Shown piece by piece: positions 51,504-61,425 of a DNA stretch of 64,000 nt. Position 1 is the first letter of the stretch. Every line of letters begins with the position of its first letter. Both the position numbers and the translations under genes were made by a program. Below the pieces are notes generated by a model. That model was not told the DNA's origin and did no database searches. It saw only the letters and a list, made by a program, of their open reading frames with translations. This stretch comes from CBDAQR01 sp965199055 (lineage in GTDB: Bacteria; Pseudomonadota; Gammaproteobacteria; Pseudomonadales; Halieaceae), in contig CBDAQR010000004.1 in assembly GCA_965199055.1 (NCBI GenBank), positions 1,488,001 through 1,552,000 of the forward strand, given 5' to 3'.

Positions 51504-52726
51504 ACAGCATGAGTGAAATTACCCAGGAACTGTTGGCCGCGACGCCGGACCAGGATGGTAGGTTCGGCGACTACGGCGGGCGTTATGTCTCCGAAACGCT
51601 GATGTCGGCTCTCGACGAGTTGGACAAGCTCTATACGCGTTTGTCTGCGGACGAAGCATTCCAACGGGAGTTAGATGAAGACCTCGCCCACTATGTGGGC
51701 CGTCCTTCGCCGCTGTATGAAGCCAAGCGCCTCAGCGAGGTGGTGGGTGGTGCGCGGATTTTTCTCAAGCGCGAAGATCTGAACCACACCGGAGCGCACA
51801 AGGTAAACAACACCGTAGGGCAAGCTTTGCTCGCGAAGTATATGGGTAAAAAGCGGGTGATTGCCGAAACCGGAGCAGGGCAGCACGGTGTGGCAACGGC
51901 CACCGTCGCCGCACGCCTGGGTATGGAGTGTCACGTCTACATGGGAGAAGAAGACGTTAGGCGCCAGGCATTGAACGTATACCGAATGAAATTGCTGGGT
52001 GCCGAAGTCGTGCCAGTAACCTCGGGGTCTCGCACGCTAAAGGACGCCATGAACGAGGCTATGCGTGATTGGGTCACTAATGTGGATGATACCTTCTATA
52101 TCATCGGTACGGTGGCCGGGCCACATCCCTATCCCAAGCTCGTGCGCGATTTTCAGGCGGTAATTGGAAGAGAGGCTAGGGCGCAGTGCCTGGAAGCCAC
52201 CGGAAAGCTGCCGGACGCACTGGTAGCCTGCGTGGGCGGAGGCTCCAATGCGATTGGCTTGTTTTATCCGTTCCTGGGTGATGCAGGCGTAGAGATGTAC
52301 GGTGTGGAAGCCGGTGGAAAAGGCGTAGACACCGGTCAGCACGCCGCACCGCTTACGGCTGGGACACCAGGTGTACTACATGGCAATCGCACCTACTTGA
52401 TGCAGGATGAGAACGGCCAGATACAGCACACCCACTCGGTCTCAGCGGGGCTGGATTATCCTGGCGTAGGGCCTGAACATGCGTGGCTCAAGGATATTGG
52501 CAGAGTCAATTATGTCGATGCGGATGACACCGCTGCCATGGCTGCTTTTCACCAGTTAAATGGTTGCGAGGGTATTCTCCCGGCATTGGAATCGAGCCAT
52601 GCACTGGCCTACGCGGCGAGGCTAGCTCCGACCATGGCTGCAGACCAGATTATTATCGTGAATCTCTCCGGTCGCGGCGACAAGGATATTCATACCGTCG
52701 CGGATATCGACGGCATAGAGTTTTAG
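51500..52726 (+). CDS. trpB: Tryptophan synthase beta subunit
   Basis: 408 residues. PLP lysine in NHTGAHKVNNTVGQALLAK (about residue 95); GVATATVAARLG and CVGGGSNAIGLFYPFLGDA bind the PLP phosphate; SAGLDYPGVGPEHAWLKDIG is near the C-terminus. It condenses indole with serine. ATG at 51500 or 51509 are both possible starts. A 6-bp gap to trpA follows. Confidence 0.97.
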   Translation: MNSMSEITQELLAATPDQDGRFGDYGGRYVSETLMSALDELDKLYTRLSADEAFQRELDEDLAHYVGRPSPLYEAKRLSEVVGGARIFLKREDLNHTGAHKVNNTVGQALLAKYMGKKRVIAETGAGQHGVATATVAARLGMECHVYMGEEDVRRQALNVYRMKLLGAEVVPVTSGSRTLKDAMNEAMRDWVTNVDDTFYIIGTVAGPHPYPKLVRDFQAVIGREARAQCLEATGKLPDALVACVGGGSNAIGLFYPFLGDAGVEMYGVEAGGKGVDTGQHAAPLTAGTPGVLHGNRTYLMQDENGQIQHTHSVSAGLDYPGVGPEHAWLKDIGRVNYVDADDTAAMAAFHQLNGCEGILPALESSHALAYAARLAPTMAADQIIIVNLSGRGDKDIHTVADIDGIEF

Positions 52727-52732
52727 GGGGTC

Positions 52733-53566
52733 GTGGTGACGCAATCTAGAATAGCAGCGCGTTTTGCAGCGCTAGCCGAAACGAAGCGTAAGGCGCTCAT
52801 ACCTTACGTAGTCGCGGGCGATCCTTTTCCTGATTTTACTGTAGACCTTATGCATGCACTGGTTGAATCTGGCGCCGACATTATCGAATTGGGCGTACCG
52901 TTCTCTGATCCCATGGCCGAAGGGCCGGTGATTCAGCGCGGTCATGAGCGCGCGCTCGACAAAGGAGTCAGCTTGCGTGATGCGCTCGATATGTTGGCTC
53001 GATTTCGCGAACGGGACACGGAGACTCCCGTCTTGCTCATGGGATATTCAAATCCGGTGGTCGGAATGGGCTTTGGGGCCTTCACCGAAGCCGCGGTCAA
53101 GGCTGGACTCGATGCATTGCTGACAGTCGATATGCCGCCGGAAGAGGTCGGAGAGCTCAATGCCTGTCTGCAGACTGCCGGGATCGACAATATCTTTCTC
53201 GTCGCTCCGACAACGCCTGCGGAACGCATAGAAAAAATTGCCCAGGTAGCCACCGGCTTCGTTTATTATGTGTCTTTTAAAGGGGTTACCGGGGCTGCAC
53301 GTCTCGATACTGCAGAGGTAGCCCAACGTCTGGCGCAGGTGCGAGAGGTTTGCGATCTGCCGCTGGCGGTGGGTTTTGGCATCAAAGACGCAGAGTCCGC
53401 AGCGGCGATTGCAGACGTGGCAGACGGTGTAGTGGTAGGCAGCGCTCTGGTGCAGTTGATGGCTGATTCGGCGCAAGCAGGGAATTCGGCCGACCAGGTA
53501 ATTACTGAAGCCGGCAAATTTGTTGCTGGGCTGCGCCATGGGATAGACGCTGGCACCGCGCAATAA
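52733..53566 (+). CDS. trpA: Tryptophan synthase alpha subunit
   Basis: 277 residues. Two consecutive GTG codons (52733, 52736) can start it. LIPYVVAGDPFPDF, ELGVPFSDPMAEGPVIQRGH (catalytic Glu and Asp), VDMPPEEV, YYVSFKGVTGA and LPLAVGFGIKDAESA are all family motifs. It forms the channelled complex with TrpB. A 15-bp gap to accD follows. Confidence 0.97.
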   Translation: MVTQSRIAARFAALAETKRKALIPYVVAGDPFPDFTVDLMHALVESGADIIELGVPFSDPMAEGPVIQRGHERALDKGVSLRDALDMLARFRERDTETPVLLMGYSNPVVGMGFGAFTEAAVKAGLDALLTVDMPPEEVGELNACLQTAGIDNIFLVAPTTPAERIEKIAQVATGFVYYVSFKGVTGAARLDTAEVAQRLAQVREVCDLPLAVGFGIKDAESAAAIADVADGVVVGSALVQLMADSAQAGNSADQVITEAGKFVAGLRHGIDAGTAQ

Positions 53567-53581
53567 AGGGCGAGGAACGAT

Positions 53582-54457
53582 ATGAGTTGGTACGACAAGA
53601 TTCTGCCTTCGGGCGTGCGCAAGCCGGCCGGGGAGCGTAAGAGTAGTGTTCCCGAGGGGCTATGGAAAAAGTGCGTAAAATGCGAAGCCGTGCTCTACCG
53701 GCCTGATTTGGAGCGCAATCTTGATGTTTGCCCTAAATGTGACCACCACATGCGCATTGGTGCTCGACGCAGGCTAGACGTTTTCCTTGATGTCGACAGC
53801 GGTGAAGAGATTTTCGCCGAAGTAGAACCCGTCGATCGACTCAAGTTTAAAGACACTAAGCGCTATCGCGATCGTCTGGCAGGCGCCCAGAAGAACACAG
53901 GGGAAAAAGACGCATTGATCGCGATGCGTGGCCAGTTGCAGGGATTAGGTGTCGTGGTGGTGGCCTTTGACTTTAATTTCCACGGCGGCTCCATGGGTTA
54001 TGCTGTGGGAGAAAAGTTTACCCGCGCAGCACAACTGGCGTTGGAAGAGAATCTGCCCCTCGTATGCTTTTCAGCCTCAGGCGGCGCGCGCATGCAGGAA
54101 GCGCTGATATCGCTGATGCAAATGGCTAAGACAAGTGCGGTGCTCGAGCGCCTCAAAGCGAACGGTGTGCCCTATATTTCAGTAATGACCGACCCTATTT
54201 ATGGTGGTGTGTCGGCTAGTCTGGCGCTGTTGGGGGATATTAATGTCGCGGAACCGGATGCCAGAGCAGGTTTTGCTGGGCCCAACGTGATAGAGCAAAC
54301 GATCCGACAAAAGCTGCCTAAGGGATTTCAGCGTAGTGAGTTTCTGCTAGAGCATGGGGCGATCGACATGATCGTTCACCGCAATGACATGCGTGACACC
54401 CTGGGTAGGTTGCTGGCCAAGATGACGGGCCGCGAAGCGCTGGCCAACGACGGTTAA
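53582..54457 (+). CDS. accD: Acetyl-CoA carboxylase carboxyltransferase beta subunit
   Basis: 291 residues. N-terminal zinc ribbon KCVKCEAVLYR...VCPKCDHH (two CxxC pairs), then the crotonase-like core with VCFSASGGARMQEALISLMQ and DPIYGGVSASLALLGDI. It transfers CO2 to acetyl-CoA with AccA. The stop overlaps the folC ATG by 1 bp. Confidence 0.97.
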   Translation: MSWYDKILPSGVRKPAGERKSSVPEGLWKKCVKCEAVLYRPDLERNLDVCPKCDHHMRIGARRRLDVFLDVDSGEEIFAEVEPVDRLKFKDTKRYRDRLAGAQKNTGEKDALIAMRGQLQGLGVVVVAFDFNFHGGSMGYAVGEKFTRAAQLALEENLPLVCFSASGGARMQEALISLMQMAKTSAVLERLKANGVPYISVMTDPIYGGVSASLALLGDINVAEPDARAGFAGPNVIEQTIRQKLPKGFQRSEFLLEHGAIDMIVHRNDMRDTLGRLLAKMTGREALANDG

Positions 54458-55653
54458 TGCCTGCAGAAGGGTTGCAGGCCTGGCTGCAACGACTCGAAAC
54501 ACTTCATCCCTCAGAGATAGAGCTTGGGCTAGATCGGGTCCGCAGCGTCGCTGAGCGCCTTAAGCTGCTAAAACCAGCCTGTCCCGTGATAACGGTGGCG
54601 GGTACCAATGGTAAGGGTTCGACTGTTGCAGCGATCGAAGCTGTCGGCGCCACGCTCGGTCTGCGCGTGGCCTCCTATACCTCTCCTCACTTGATTCGCT
54701 ATAACGAAAGGATTCGCTTGGCGGGAGAGCCGGCTACCGATGAAGCTATCGTCCGCGCCTTTGAGCGCATTGACGCCGCGCGGGGCGATATATCACTGAC
54801 TTACTTTGAATTCGGTACGCTCGCGGCGCTGGAGGTTTTTAGGGACGCCGATGCAGATGTCCTGGTGCTGGAGGTCGGTTTGGGTGGGCGTCTCGACGCT
54901 GTGAATATCATTGATCCCGACGTTGCAGTGATTACCAGCATAGCTATAGACCACGAGGCCTGGCTGGGCAGCGATCGAGAAGTTATTGCTGTAGAGAAGG
55001 CCGGTATCCTGCGGCGTGCTATCCCCGCAATCATCGCCGACATCGATCCACCCTCGAGTCTTCTCAGTGCTCTGCGCACCCTGGATTGCAGGTCCCTCTT
55101 TGTCTCAGAGCAGGATCTCAATCCCTACGCGGGCTTTGTGCTGCGGCCGGAGAATCTCGCGGCAGGGGCTTATGCGCTCGCTGAACTGGGGTATACCCTC
55201 TCTGGGGATACACTAACTGCCGCTTTCGCCAGGCTGGCGTTACCGGGTCGCCTGCAAAAGGCGAGCTATAGCGGTCAACAGATTTTGCTCGATGTGGCAC
55301 ATAATATCGCCGCCGTGGAAAATCTGGCGAAGCACCTTTCAGATCACACCGATCAGCCTTGCGTGGCCGTCTTTGCGGCGCTTTCTGACAAGGACATCCA
55401 TGCTATGATTCGCAGCTGTCGAGGAGTGTTTAGTAGCTGGCATGTTGCGGATTTGCCGGAAACCAACCGCGCACAGCCAGCTGAAGAACTGGCGGCAGCG
55501 CTGACAGACCAGGGGGAGCATGTGAGCAGCAGCAGCGGGGATCCAGTGCGGGCCTTGAGAAGGGCTGTAGAGTCTATGCAGGGCCGTGGGACGGTGGTCG
55601 TTTTCGGCTCGTTTTTCACGGTAGCAGCCGTTGTGTCGGAGTTATCTCCATGA
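54457..55653 (+). CDS. folC: Dihydrofolate synthase / folylpolyglutamate synthase
   Basis: 398 residues. Mur-ligase-like ATP site VAGTNGKGSTVAAIEAVG (about residue 47), SYTSPHLIRYNERIRLAGEP, LEVGLGGRLDAVNIIDPD, and ILLDVAHNIAAVENLAKHL. It adds glutamates to dihydropteroate and folates. It overlaps accD by 1 bp and dedD by 4 bp. Confidence 0.96.
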   Translation: MPAEGLQAWLQRLETLHPSEIELGLDRVRSVAERLKLLKPACPVITVAGTNGKGSTVAAIEAVGATLGLRVASYTSPHLIRYNERIRLAGEPATDEAIVRAFERIDAARGDISLTYFEFGTLAALEVFRDADADVLVLEVGLGGRLDAVNIIDPDVAVITSIAIDHEAWLGSDREVIAVEKAGILRRAIPAIIADIDPPSSLLSALRTLDCRSLFVSEQDLNPYAGFVLRPENLAAGAYALAELGYTLSGDTLTAAFARLALPGRLQKASYSGQQILLDVAHNIAAVENLAKHLSDHTDQPCVAVFAALSDKDIHAMIRSCRGVFSSWHVADLPETNRAQPAEELAAALTDQGEHVSSSSGDPVRALRRAVESMQGRGTVVVFGSFFTVAAVVSELSP

Positions 55654-56219
55654 GGGATGTACTGAAGCAGCGTTTGGTGGGCGCACTCGTTATTATCGCA
55701 CTGGGCGTCATCTTCTGGCCTGTGGTCTTCGTCGACGTAGAGCGCCCACCCATGGATCGCACGAGTCAGGTACCCGAACTGCCCGCGCGCGACCAGGAAC
55801 CCCTGGACACACCGGAGCCCTTAAGCGACGTGAAGCCAGCATCGGTTCCGGGTACGATCGCTTTGCATGATTCTCCACCAGGTGCCATTGATGAGGAGGC
55901 GGAAGATCTAGCCGCGCGGGTGCAGCAGTCTGATTCCGTTCAGGCACCGGTGCAGCCCTCGCTGGATGAATCTGGCATCCCAATCGCTTGGGTATTGCAG
56001 GTCATCACGGTGAGTAAGCGAGATAAAGCCGACGAGTTGACCGCACAGCTGATTGATTCGGGTTACAAATCCTATAATCGTCCCCTCAAGCGCGGTGGCA
56101 AAACGCTATACCGAGTGTACGTTGGCCCTGTGTTTGAAAAGTCTCGCCTGGAGCAGGCGCGGCAGGCCATCGACAAGCAACTGGGCGTAAAAACGATCGT
56201 CGCACGCTACATGCCCTGA
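55650..56219 (+). CDS. dedD: SPOR-domain cell-division-associated protein (DedD-like)
   Basis: 189 residues. N-terminal membrane helix (LVGALVIIALGVIFWPVVF), a Pro-rich linker, and a C-terminal SPOR domain (about 108-188, VLQVITVSKRDKADELTAQL ... YRVYVGPVFEKSRLEQA). SPOR domains bind denuded peptidoglycan at division sites. Placement between folC and cvpA is the standard gammaproteobacterial order. Confidence 0.88.
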   Translation: MRDVLKQRLVGALVIIALGVIFWPVVFVDVERPPMDRTSQVPELPARDQEPLDTPEPLSDVKPASVPGTIALHDSPPGAIDEEAEDLAARVQQSDSVQAPVQPSLDESGIPIAWVLQVITVSKRDKADELTAQLIDSGYKSYNRPLKRGGKTLYRVYVGPVFEKSRLEQARQAIDKQLGVKTIVARYMP

Positions 56220-56224
56220 AACGG

Positions 56225-56725
56225 ATGAACTGGGTCGATTGGACAATTCTTGCTGTACTGGGTCTCTCTACGCTGCTGAGTCTCAAGCGAGGCTTCGTTA
56301 AGGAAGCGCTGTCGTTGCTGGCGTGGGTGGCGGCGTTTCTGGTTTCGACCAGCTTTGCTTCGCGCCTGTCGGGCCTGTTAGTAGAGCATATCGGCAATGA
56401 TTCGTTACGATACGCAGCGGCCTATGTGTTACTCTTCGCCGCGACGCTTATGCTGGGTTCTCTGGTAAACGTGCTGATGGCGCAATTGATCAAGGTGACT
56501 GGTCTTAGCGGCGCTGATCGGGTACTGGGAACGGTGTTTGGTTTTGCGAGAGGCTTGGTAGTTATCCTCGTCATGTTGTTTGTATTTCGAGCAGCAATAC
56601 CGCCCGAAGAACAGAGTGATCTGCAAGACTCGCAACTAGTCCCGCATCTGCAATTGGTCGAGCAGTGGGCGCGTGAAAATTTTGCTGATGCCGCAGAGAG
56701 TGGCAAGCTGCCGTGGCTGGATTAG
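56225..56725 (+). CDS. cvpA: CvpA family membrane protein
   Basis: 166 residues with about four membrane helices (NWVDWTILAVLGLSTLLSLK, SLLAWVAAFLVSTSF and two more). GFVKEALSLLAW and RVLGTVFGFARGLVVILVM are the CvpA signatures. Related to colicin V production and to envelope homeostasis. It sits 41 bp upstream of purF, its usual partner. Confidence 0.93.
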   Translation: MNWVDWTILAVLGLSTLLSLKRGFVKEALSLLAWVAAFLVSTSFASRLSGLLVEHIGNDSLRYAAAYVLLFAATLMLGSLVNVLMAQLIKVTGLSGADRVLGTVFGFARGLVVILVMLFVFRAAIPPEEQSDLQDSQLVPHLQLVEQWARENFADAAESGKLPWLD

Positions 56726-56765
56726 CGGTCAACTGAAAGATGAGGACGAGGTAGGAGATTCACAT

Positions 56766-58289
56766 ATGTGTGGCTTGATTGGCATAGTTGGCCGATCCAA
56801 CGTTAATCAGTCTATCTATGACGCACTGACCGTCCTGCAACACCGTGGCCAGGATGCGGCCGGTATCATGACGTTTTATGAGGGCAACTTTCACCAGCGC
56901 AAGAGTGAAGGCCTCGTACGTGATGTTTTTCGGCAACATCATATGCAGCGCCTGCAAGGGCATATCGGTATTGGACATGTGCGCTATCCGACCGCAGGCA
57001 GCGCAGGCCCAGCGTTGGCACAACCGTTCTATGTCAACTCTCCTTACGGAATTGGACTGGCCCACAACGGCAATCTCACGAACTATGAGGCATTGCGCGC
57101 AGAGCTCTTTCAAACAGATTTGCGCCACCTCAATACCGATTCAGATTCAGAATTGATACTCAATGTTTTTGCTCACGAATTGCAAAAACTCGGCAAGCTG
57201 GTCCCCACCGAAGAAGAGATTTTTACTGCCGTATCGGGTGTGCATCGCCGTTGTAGAGGCGGCTACGCGTCTATAGCGATGGTGGCGGGCTACGGCATTG
57301 TCGGTTTTCGTGATCCCAATGGAATTAGGCCATTGGTGGTTGGGAAGAGAGATACGGACAAGGGCGTGGAGTACATGCTTGCCTCTGAAAGTGTTGCCCT
57401 GGACGTGCTCGGGTTTAGCCTGATTCGCGATGTTGCAGCGGGCGAAGCGGTATTTGTTTCCGCCGATGGCGAGTTGTCTTCTCGGCAGTGTGCAGACGCC
57501 GTTAATTTAACCCCCTGTATCTTCGAACACGTTTATTTCGCGCGTCCGGATTCACTCATGGATGGGATCTCGGTCTATAAGACCCGGCTGCGTCAGGGTG
57601 AGTGCCTGGCCCGCAAAGTGCTTGCACAGCGACCCGACCATGATATCGACGTGGTCATACCCATTCCTGATACCAGTCGCATCGCGGCCCAGGCCATGGC
57701 TTCCGTGCTGGGCGTGAAGTTTCGCGAAGGATTGATGAAGAATCGCTATATTGGCAGGACCTTTATCATGCCCGGTCAGAGTCAGCGCAAAAAGAGTGTA
57801 CGGCAGAAGCTCAATGCGATCGGGCTGGAGTTCAAGGGCAAGAACGTACTACTGGTCGATGACTCGATAGTGCGCGGAACTACCTGCCGACAAATTATTG
57901 AAATGGCGCGCGAGGCAGGAGCGGCAAAAGTGTATTTCGCTTCGGCGGCACCGCCGGTGCGCTACCCGAATGTTTACGGCATTGATATGCCTTCGGCCAA
58001 CGAACTGATTGCGCACGGTCGCGATGAAGACGAAATCTGTGAACTCATTGGGGCCGATTGGTTGATCTATCAGGACATCGACGATTTGGTGACCTGCAGT
58101 CGCGAGGGCAACCCTGAGATCACCGATTATGATTGCTCAGTGTTCAACGGCTCCTATACCACCGGAGACGTGAATCAGGATTATCTGGAGCGCATTGAAG
58201 CCCTGCGCAACGACGAAGCGCAGAGCAAGCGGCTGGCCGCTGCGATAGAAGAGGGTGCGGTCATCGGTCTGCACAACGAGGTATCCTGA
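56766..58289 (+). CDS. purF: Amidophosphoribosyltransferase
   Basis: 507 residues from the ATG at 56766, chosen because the mature enzyme needs Cys at position 2 (MCGLIGIVGRSNVNQ); the longer reading from 56673 hides it. N-terminal glutamine amidotransferase with QHRGQDAAGI; C-terminal phosphoribosyltransferase with VLLVDDSIVRGTTCRQI. First step of purine synthesis. A 9-bp gap to metZ follows. Confidence 0.97.
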   Translation: MCGLIGIVGRSNVNQSIYDALTVLQHRGQDAAGIMTFYEGNFHQRKSEGLVRDVFRQHHMQRLQGHIGIGHVRYPTAGSAGPALAQPFYVNSPYGIGLAHNGNLTNYEALRAELFQTDLRHLNTDSDSELILNVFAHELQKLGKLVPTEEEIFTAVSGVHRRCRGGYASIAMVAGYGIVGFRDPNGIRPLVVGKRDTDKGVEYMLASESVALDVLGFSLIRDVAAGEAVFVSADGELSSRQCADAVNLTPCIFEHVYFARPDSLMDGISVYKTRLRQGECLARKVLAQRPDHDIDVVIPIPDTSRIAAQAMASVLGVKFREGLMKNRYIGRTFIMPGQSQRKKSVRQKLNAIGLEFKGKNVLLVDDSIVRGTTCRQIIEMAREAGAAKVYFASAAPPVRYPNVYGIDMPSANELIAHGRDEDEICELIGADWLIYQDIDDLVTCSREGNPEITDYDCSVFNGSYTTGDVNQDYLERIEALRNDEAQSKRLAAAIEEGAVIGLHNEVS

Positions 58290-58298
58290 GGTCTCAGT

Positions 58299-59495
58299 AT
58301 GAACGATGAGAAGGACGATGCTCTCGCGCATGCGCATATAGATACCCTTGCTGTTCGGGCGGGTCAGGCGCGCAGCGCCGAAGGTGAGCATTCAGAAGCA
58401 CTATTCCTGACTTCCAGCTACGTATTTGAGGACGCCGCAGCAGCCGCGGCACGCTTTGCCGGCGAAGAAGAAGGTAACGTCTATTCGCGCTATACCAATC
58501 CCACCGTGCGTAACTTCGAGCTGCGTATTGCTGCGATGGAGGGAGCAGAGGACGCAGTGGCAACTGCATCGGGTATGGCTGCAATTCTCAGTACTTGCAT
58601 GGCCTTGCTGAAATCCGGCGATCACGTCGTGTGCTCGCGCAGTGTGTTTGGCACGACGACCGTGTTGTTCAACAAGTTCATGTCGAAATTCGGCGTGGAA
58701 GTCACCTTTGTCGACCTTACCGAACTCGATCAATGGCGTGATGCGATTCAAGACAATACTGCGATGCTGTTTATGGAAACACCGTCGAATCCCCTCTGTG
58801 AAGTGGCAGATATCGCCGAACTGCGTGTCATTGCGCAGGATGCCGGTGCGCTTCTGGTGGTGGACAACTGCTTTTGCACGCCCGCACTCCAGAAGCCGCT
58901 TGAGCTCGGTGCGGACATCGTTATTCACTCGGTGACCAAGTTTTTGGATGGCCAGGGTCGGTGTGTTGGCGGCGTTGTGGTCGGGTCTGTCGATCATATG
59001 CAAGAGGTGCTCGGGTTCCTGCGTTCCTGTGGGCCGACAATGAGTGCTTTCAACGCCTGGGTTTTCTTGAAAGGCCTCGAGACTTTGCGCCTGCGAATGG
59101 AGGCGCATTCTGAGAATGCGATGAAGCTGGCGCGCTGGCTCACCCAGCAGGAAGCCGTTGAGACTGTTTTTTATGCGGGCCTTGAAGATCATCCGGGGCA
59201 CGCACTTGCGCAGCGGCAGCAGCGAGCCTTCGGAGGCGTGTTGTCGTTTCGAGTGCGCGGGCAGCGTGAAGAAGCCTGGCGTGTGATCGATGCAACCCGG
59301 GTGTTGTCGTTAACAGCCAATCTCGGCGATGCCAAAACGACGATCGTGCATCCCGCCACGACAACACACGGGCGTCTTACCGACGAGGAGCGCGCCCGCG
59401 CAGGCATTACTGAAAATTTGATCCGGGTCGCCGTTGGGCTCGAATACATAGATGATATTCAGCAAGATCTTGCCAGAGGCTTCGCGGCGCTCTAA
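58299..59495 (+). CDS. metZ: O-succinylhomoserine sulfhydrylase
   Basis: 398 residues, PLP gamma-family. Lysine binding PLP is in IHSVTKFLDGQGRCVGGVVV (about residue 210); YTNPTVRNFE, ATASGMAAILSTCMALLKSG and TPSNPLCEVADI are also conserved. It converts O-succinylhomoserine and sulfide to homocysteine. purF-metZ adjacency matches Pseudomonas-type genomes. Assignment of succinyl against acetyl substrate rests on the genomic context. Confidence 0.93.
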   Translation: MNDEKDDALAHAHIDTLAVRAGQARSAEGEHSEALFLTSSYVFEDAAAAAARFAGEEEGNVYSRYTNPTVRNFELRIAAMEGAEDAVATASGMAAILSTCMALLKSGDHVVCSRSVFGTTTVLFNKFMSKFGVEVTFVDLTELDQWRDAIQDNTAMLFMETPSNPLCEVADIAELRVIAQDAGALLVVDNCFCTPALQKPLELGADIVIHSVTKFLDGQGRCVGGVVVGSVDHMQEVLGFLRSCGPTMSAFNAWVFLKGLETLRLRMEAHSENAMKLARWLTQQEAVETVFYAGLEDHPGHALAQRQQRAFGGVLSFRVRGQREEAWRVIDATRVLSLTANLGDAKTTIVHPATTTHGRLTDEERARAGITENLIRVAVGLEYIDDIQQDLARGFAAL

Positions 59496-59504
59496 AGGGG
59501 ATTC

Positions 59505-60425
59505 ATGCAGCATCAAATCGAAAAGGCTGTTGCCGAGGTTGGGCGGGTACTGCTCGGTAAGGAACAACAAGTGCGCTTGGCGCTGTGTTGCCTTTTGGCG
59601 CGCGGACACCTGTTAATCGAAGATCTGCCGGGCATGGGCAAGACCACCTTGTCGCATGCGCTCGCGAGTGTACTCGGCCTTAGTTATAACCGAATCCAAT
59701 TTACCAGCGACCTGCTGCCCGCCGACATCCTTGGTGTATCGGTATTCGATCAGACCACTAACGCGTTCAGCTTTCATCCTGGGCCCGTGTTTTCACAGTT
59801 GCTATTGGCAGATGAGATCAATCGCACAACACCGCGTACCCAGAGCGCGCTCCTGGAAGCCATGGGGGAGGGGCAGGTGACGGTTGAAGGTGAAACGCGA
59901 GCACTTCCGTCACCATTCTTTGTTATCGCGACGCAGAACCCGGTTCATCAGTCGGGCACTTATCCGCTCCCGGAATCTCAGTTGGATCGCTTTCTTATGC
60001 GCATCGAGCTCGGTTATCCGGATCCTCGTGCCGAGCGTAATATGTTTACCAGAGATGCCTCCGCCGTACGGCCTGAAGACCTCGAAACCTGCTTAGCGGC
60101 TGAACAGCTAGAGGAGATTAGACTAGCGGTCGACAAGGTTCACGCCTCGGACAACCTGCTGGATTATTTGCAACGACTGGTGGCGTTCACTCGTAACTCG
60201 GCCGAGTTTGCTTATGGCCTGTCGCCACGGGGGGCGCTGGCGCTGTTGCAGAGTGCTCGTACCTGGGCACTCATGGCGGGGCGCGAGCATGTGATTCCCG
60301 AAGATTTACAACGGGTTTTGCCTGCGGTTGCGTCTCACCGCCTCGCGCCAACCAACGACTTTGCCGGAGACAGCAGCGCGCTGATTCATGAAATCCTCAA
60401 TAACGTGGATGTAATACCGGACTAG
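59505..60425 (+). CDS. MoxR family AAA+ ATPase (second copy)
   Basis: 306 residues. Walker A LPGMGKTTLSHAL, Walker B LLLADEINRTTP and sensor region FFVIATQNPVHQSGTYPLPE. It clearly differs from the copy at 32019-32975 (GMGKTT rather than GLAKTR). AAAGGGGA is 4 nt upstream of the ATG. It starts the moxR-DUF58-tgpA run (7-bp gap to DUF58). Confidence 0.93.
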   Translation: MQHQIEKAVAEVGRVLLGKEQQVRLALCCLLARGHLLIEDLPGMGKTTLSHALASVLGLSYNRIQFTSDLLPADILGVSVFDQTTNAFSFHPGPVFSQLLLADEINRTTPRTQSALLEAMGEGQVTVEGETRALPSPFFVIATQNPVHQSGTYPLPESQLDRFLMRIELGYPDPRAERNMFTRDASAVRPEDLETCLAAEQLEEIRLAVDKVHASDNLLDYLQRLVAFTRNSAEFAYGLSPRGALALLQSARTWALMAGREHVIPEDLQRVLPAVASHRLAPTNDFAGDSSALIHEILNNVDVIPD

Positions 60426-60432
60426 CCCGGCC

Positions 60433-61425
60433 ATGTCGCTTAAACCCGCCGAATCTGAGCTTTGGCAGCGTTATCGAAAACGCGCAGCGGAGCGCTGGAA
60501 GAAGTGGATCAACCGGCGCATACCGCCGGCAAAGATCGTCACCCTCGATCAAAAACGCATATTTATCTTTCCCACGAGGACGGGCTTTTTCTTCCTGGTG
60601 ACACTGCTGATCATGCTGGTGGCAGCCATTAACTACCAGAACAATATGAGTTTTGCGCTGACTTTTTTGTTGGCGAATCTGTTTATCATCGCGGTGCTAC
60701 ACACTTTCGCTAACCTTTCCGGCCTGACCATCCACGCGGTGCGTGCTTCCCCCGTTTACGCGGGGCAGAGGGCGGAGTTCGAATTTATGTTGTCGCGTAA
60801 CAATACTCGCAATTACTACGCCATTCATGGCGACTGGCGTGGAGAAGATTCCACCTTTCTCAACCTGGTGGATCAGGACCAGGTGCACGGGCACATTTTC
60901 GTCAAAACTGAACAACGGGGCTGGCATAACCCTGGGCGTCTGTACCTGGAGACGGTCTATCCGCTGGGCCTGTTGCGTGGCTGGACGTGGGTAGATCTCG
61001 ATATACGTGCCTTGGTCTATCCTCGACCGTTAGCGAGTGGGCCACTACCCGGCGTGGCCACTGATCGTCCTGACGGTTTTTCTGTTCCTGTTGCCGGCAG
61101 CGACGATTTTTTTGGATTGCGGGATTATCAGGCCGGTGACTCGCTGCGCCATGTGTTCTGGAAGAGCGTCGCAAAGGGGCAGCCCCTGCAGACAAAGCAG
61201 TACACGGCTTATGCCGATCGGAGTGTCTGGCTGGACTGGGATTTGTTCGAGGGCTTACCGACGGAGCAACGATTGTCGCACCTCTGTTACTGGGTGCTCG
61301 AATTTGACCGCGCCAATGAAGAATATGGGCTGCGTTTGCCCGGATTGGTGCTCGAGCCCGATTGTAGTGATGCCCATCGGCAGAAGGCATTACGGCACCT
61401 CGCCTTGTTTGGAGTGGGCGAATGA
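60433..61425 (+). CDS. DUF58 domain protein with membrane segments (second copy)
   Basis: 330 residues. Two adjacent membrane helices near 55-95 (TGFFFLVTLLIMLVAAINYQ, then FALTFLLANLFIIAVLH), a beta-rich region, and the DUF58 core FFGLRDYQAGDSLRHVFWKS followed by KGQPLQTKQY. Partner of the adjacent MoxR and of the transglutaminase protein. It overlaps tgpA by 4 bp. Confidence 0.85.
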   Translation: MSLKPAESELWQRYRKRAAERWKKWINRRIPPAKIVTLDQKRIFIFPTRTGFFFLVTLLIMLVAAINYQNNMSFALTFLLANLFIIAVLHTFANLSGLTIHAVRASPVYAGQRAEFEFMLSRNNTRNYYAIHGDWRGEDSTFLNLVDQDQVHGHIFVKTEQRGWHNPGRLYLETVYPLGLLRGWTWVDLDIRALVYPRPLASGPLPGVATDRPDGFSVPVAGSDDFFGLRDYQAGDSLRHVFWKSVAKGQPLQTKQYTAYADRSVWLDWDLFEGLPTEQRLSHLCYWVLEFDRANEEYGLRLPGLVLEPDCSDAHRQKALRHLALFGVGE

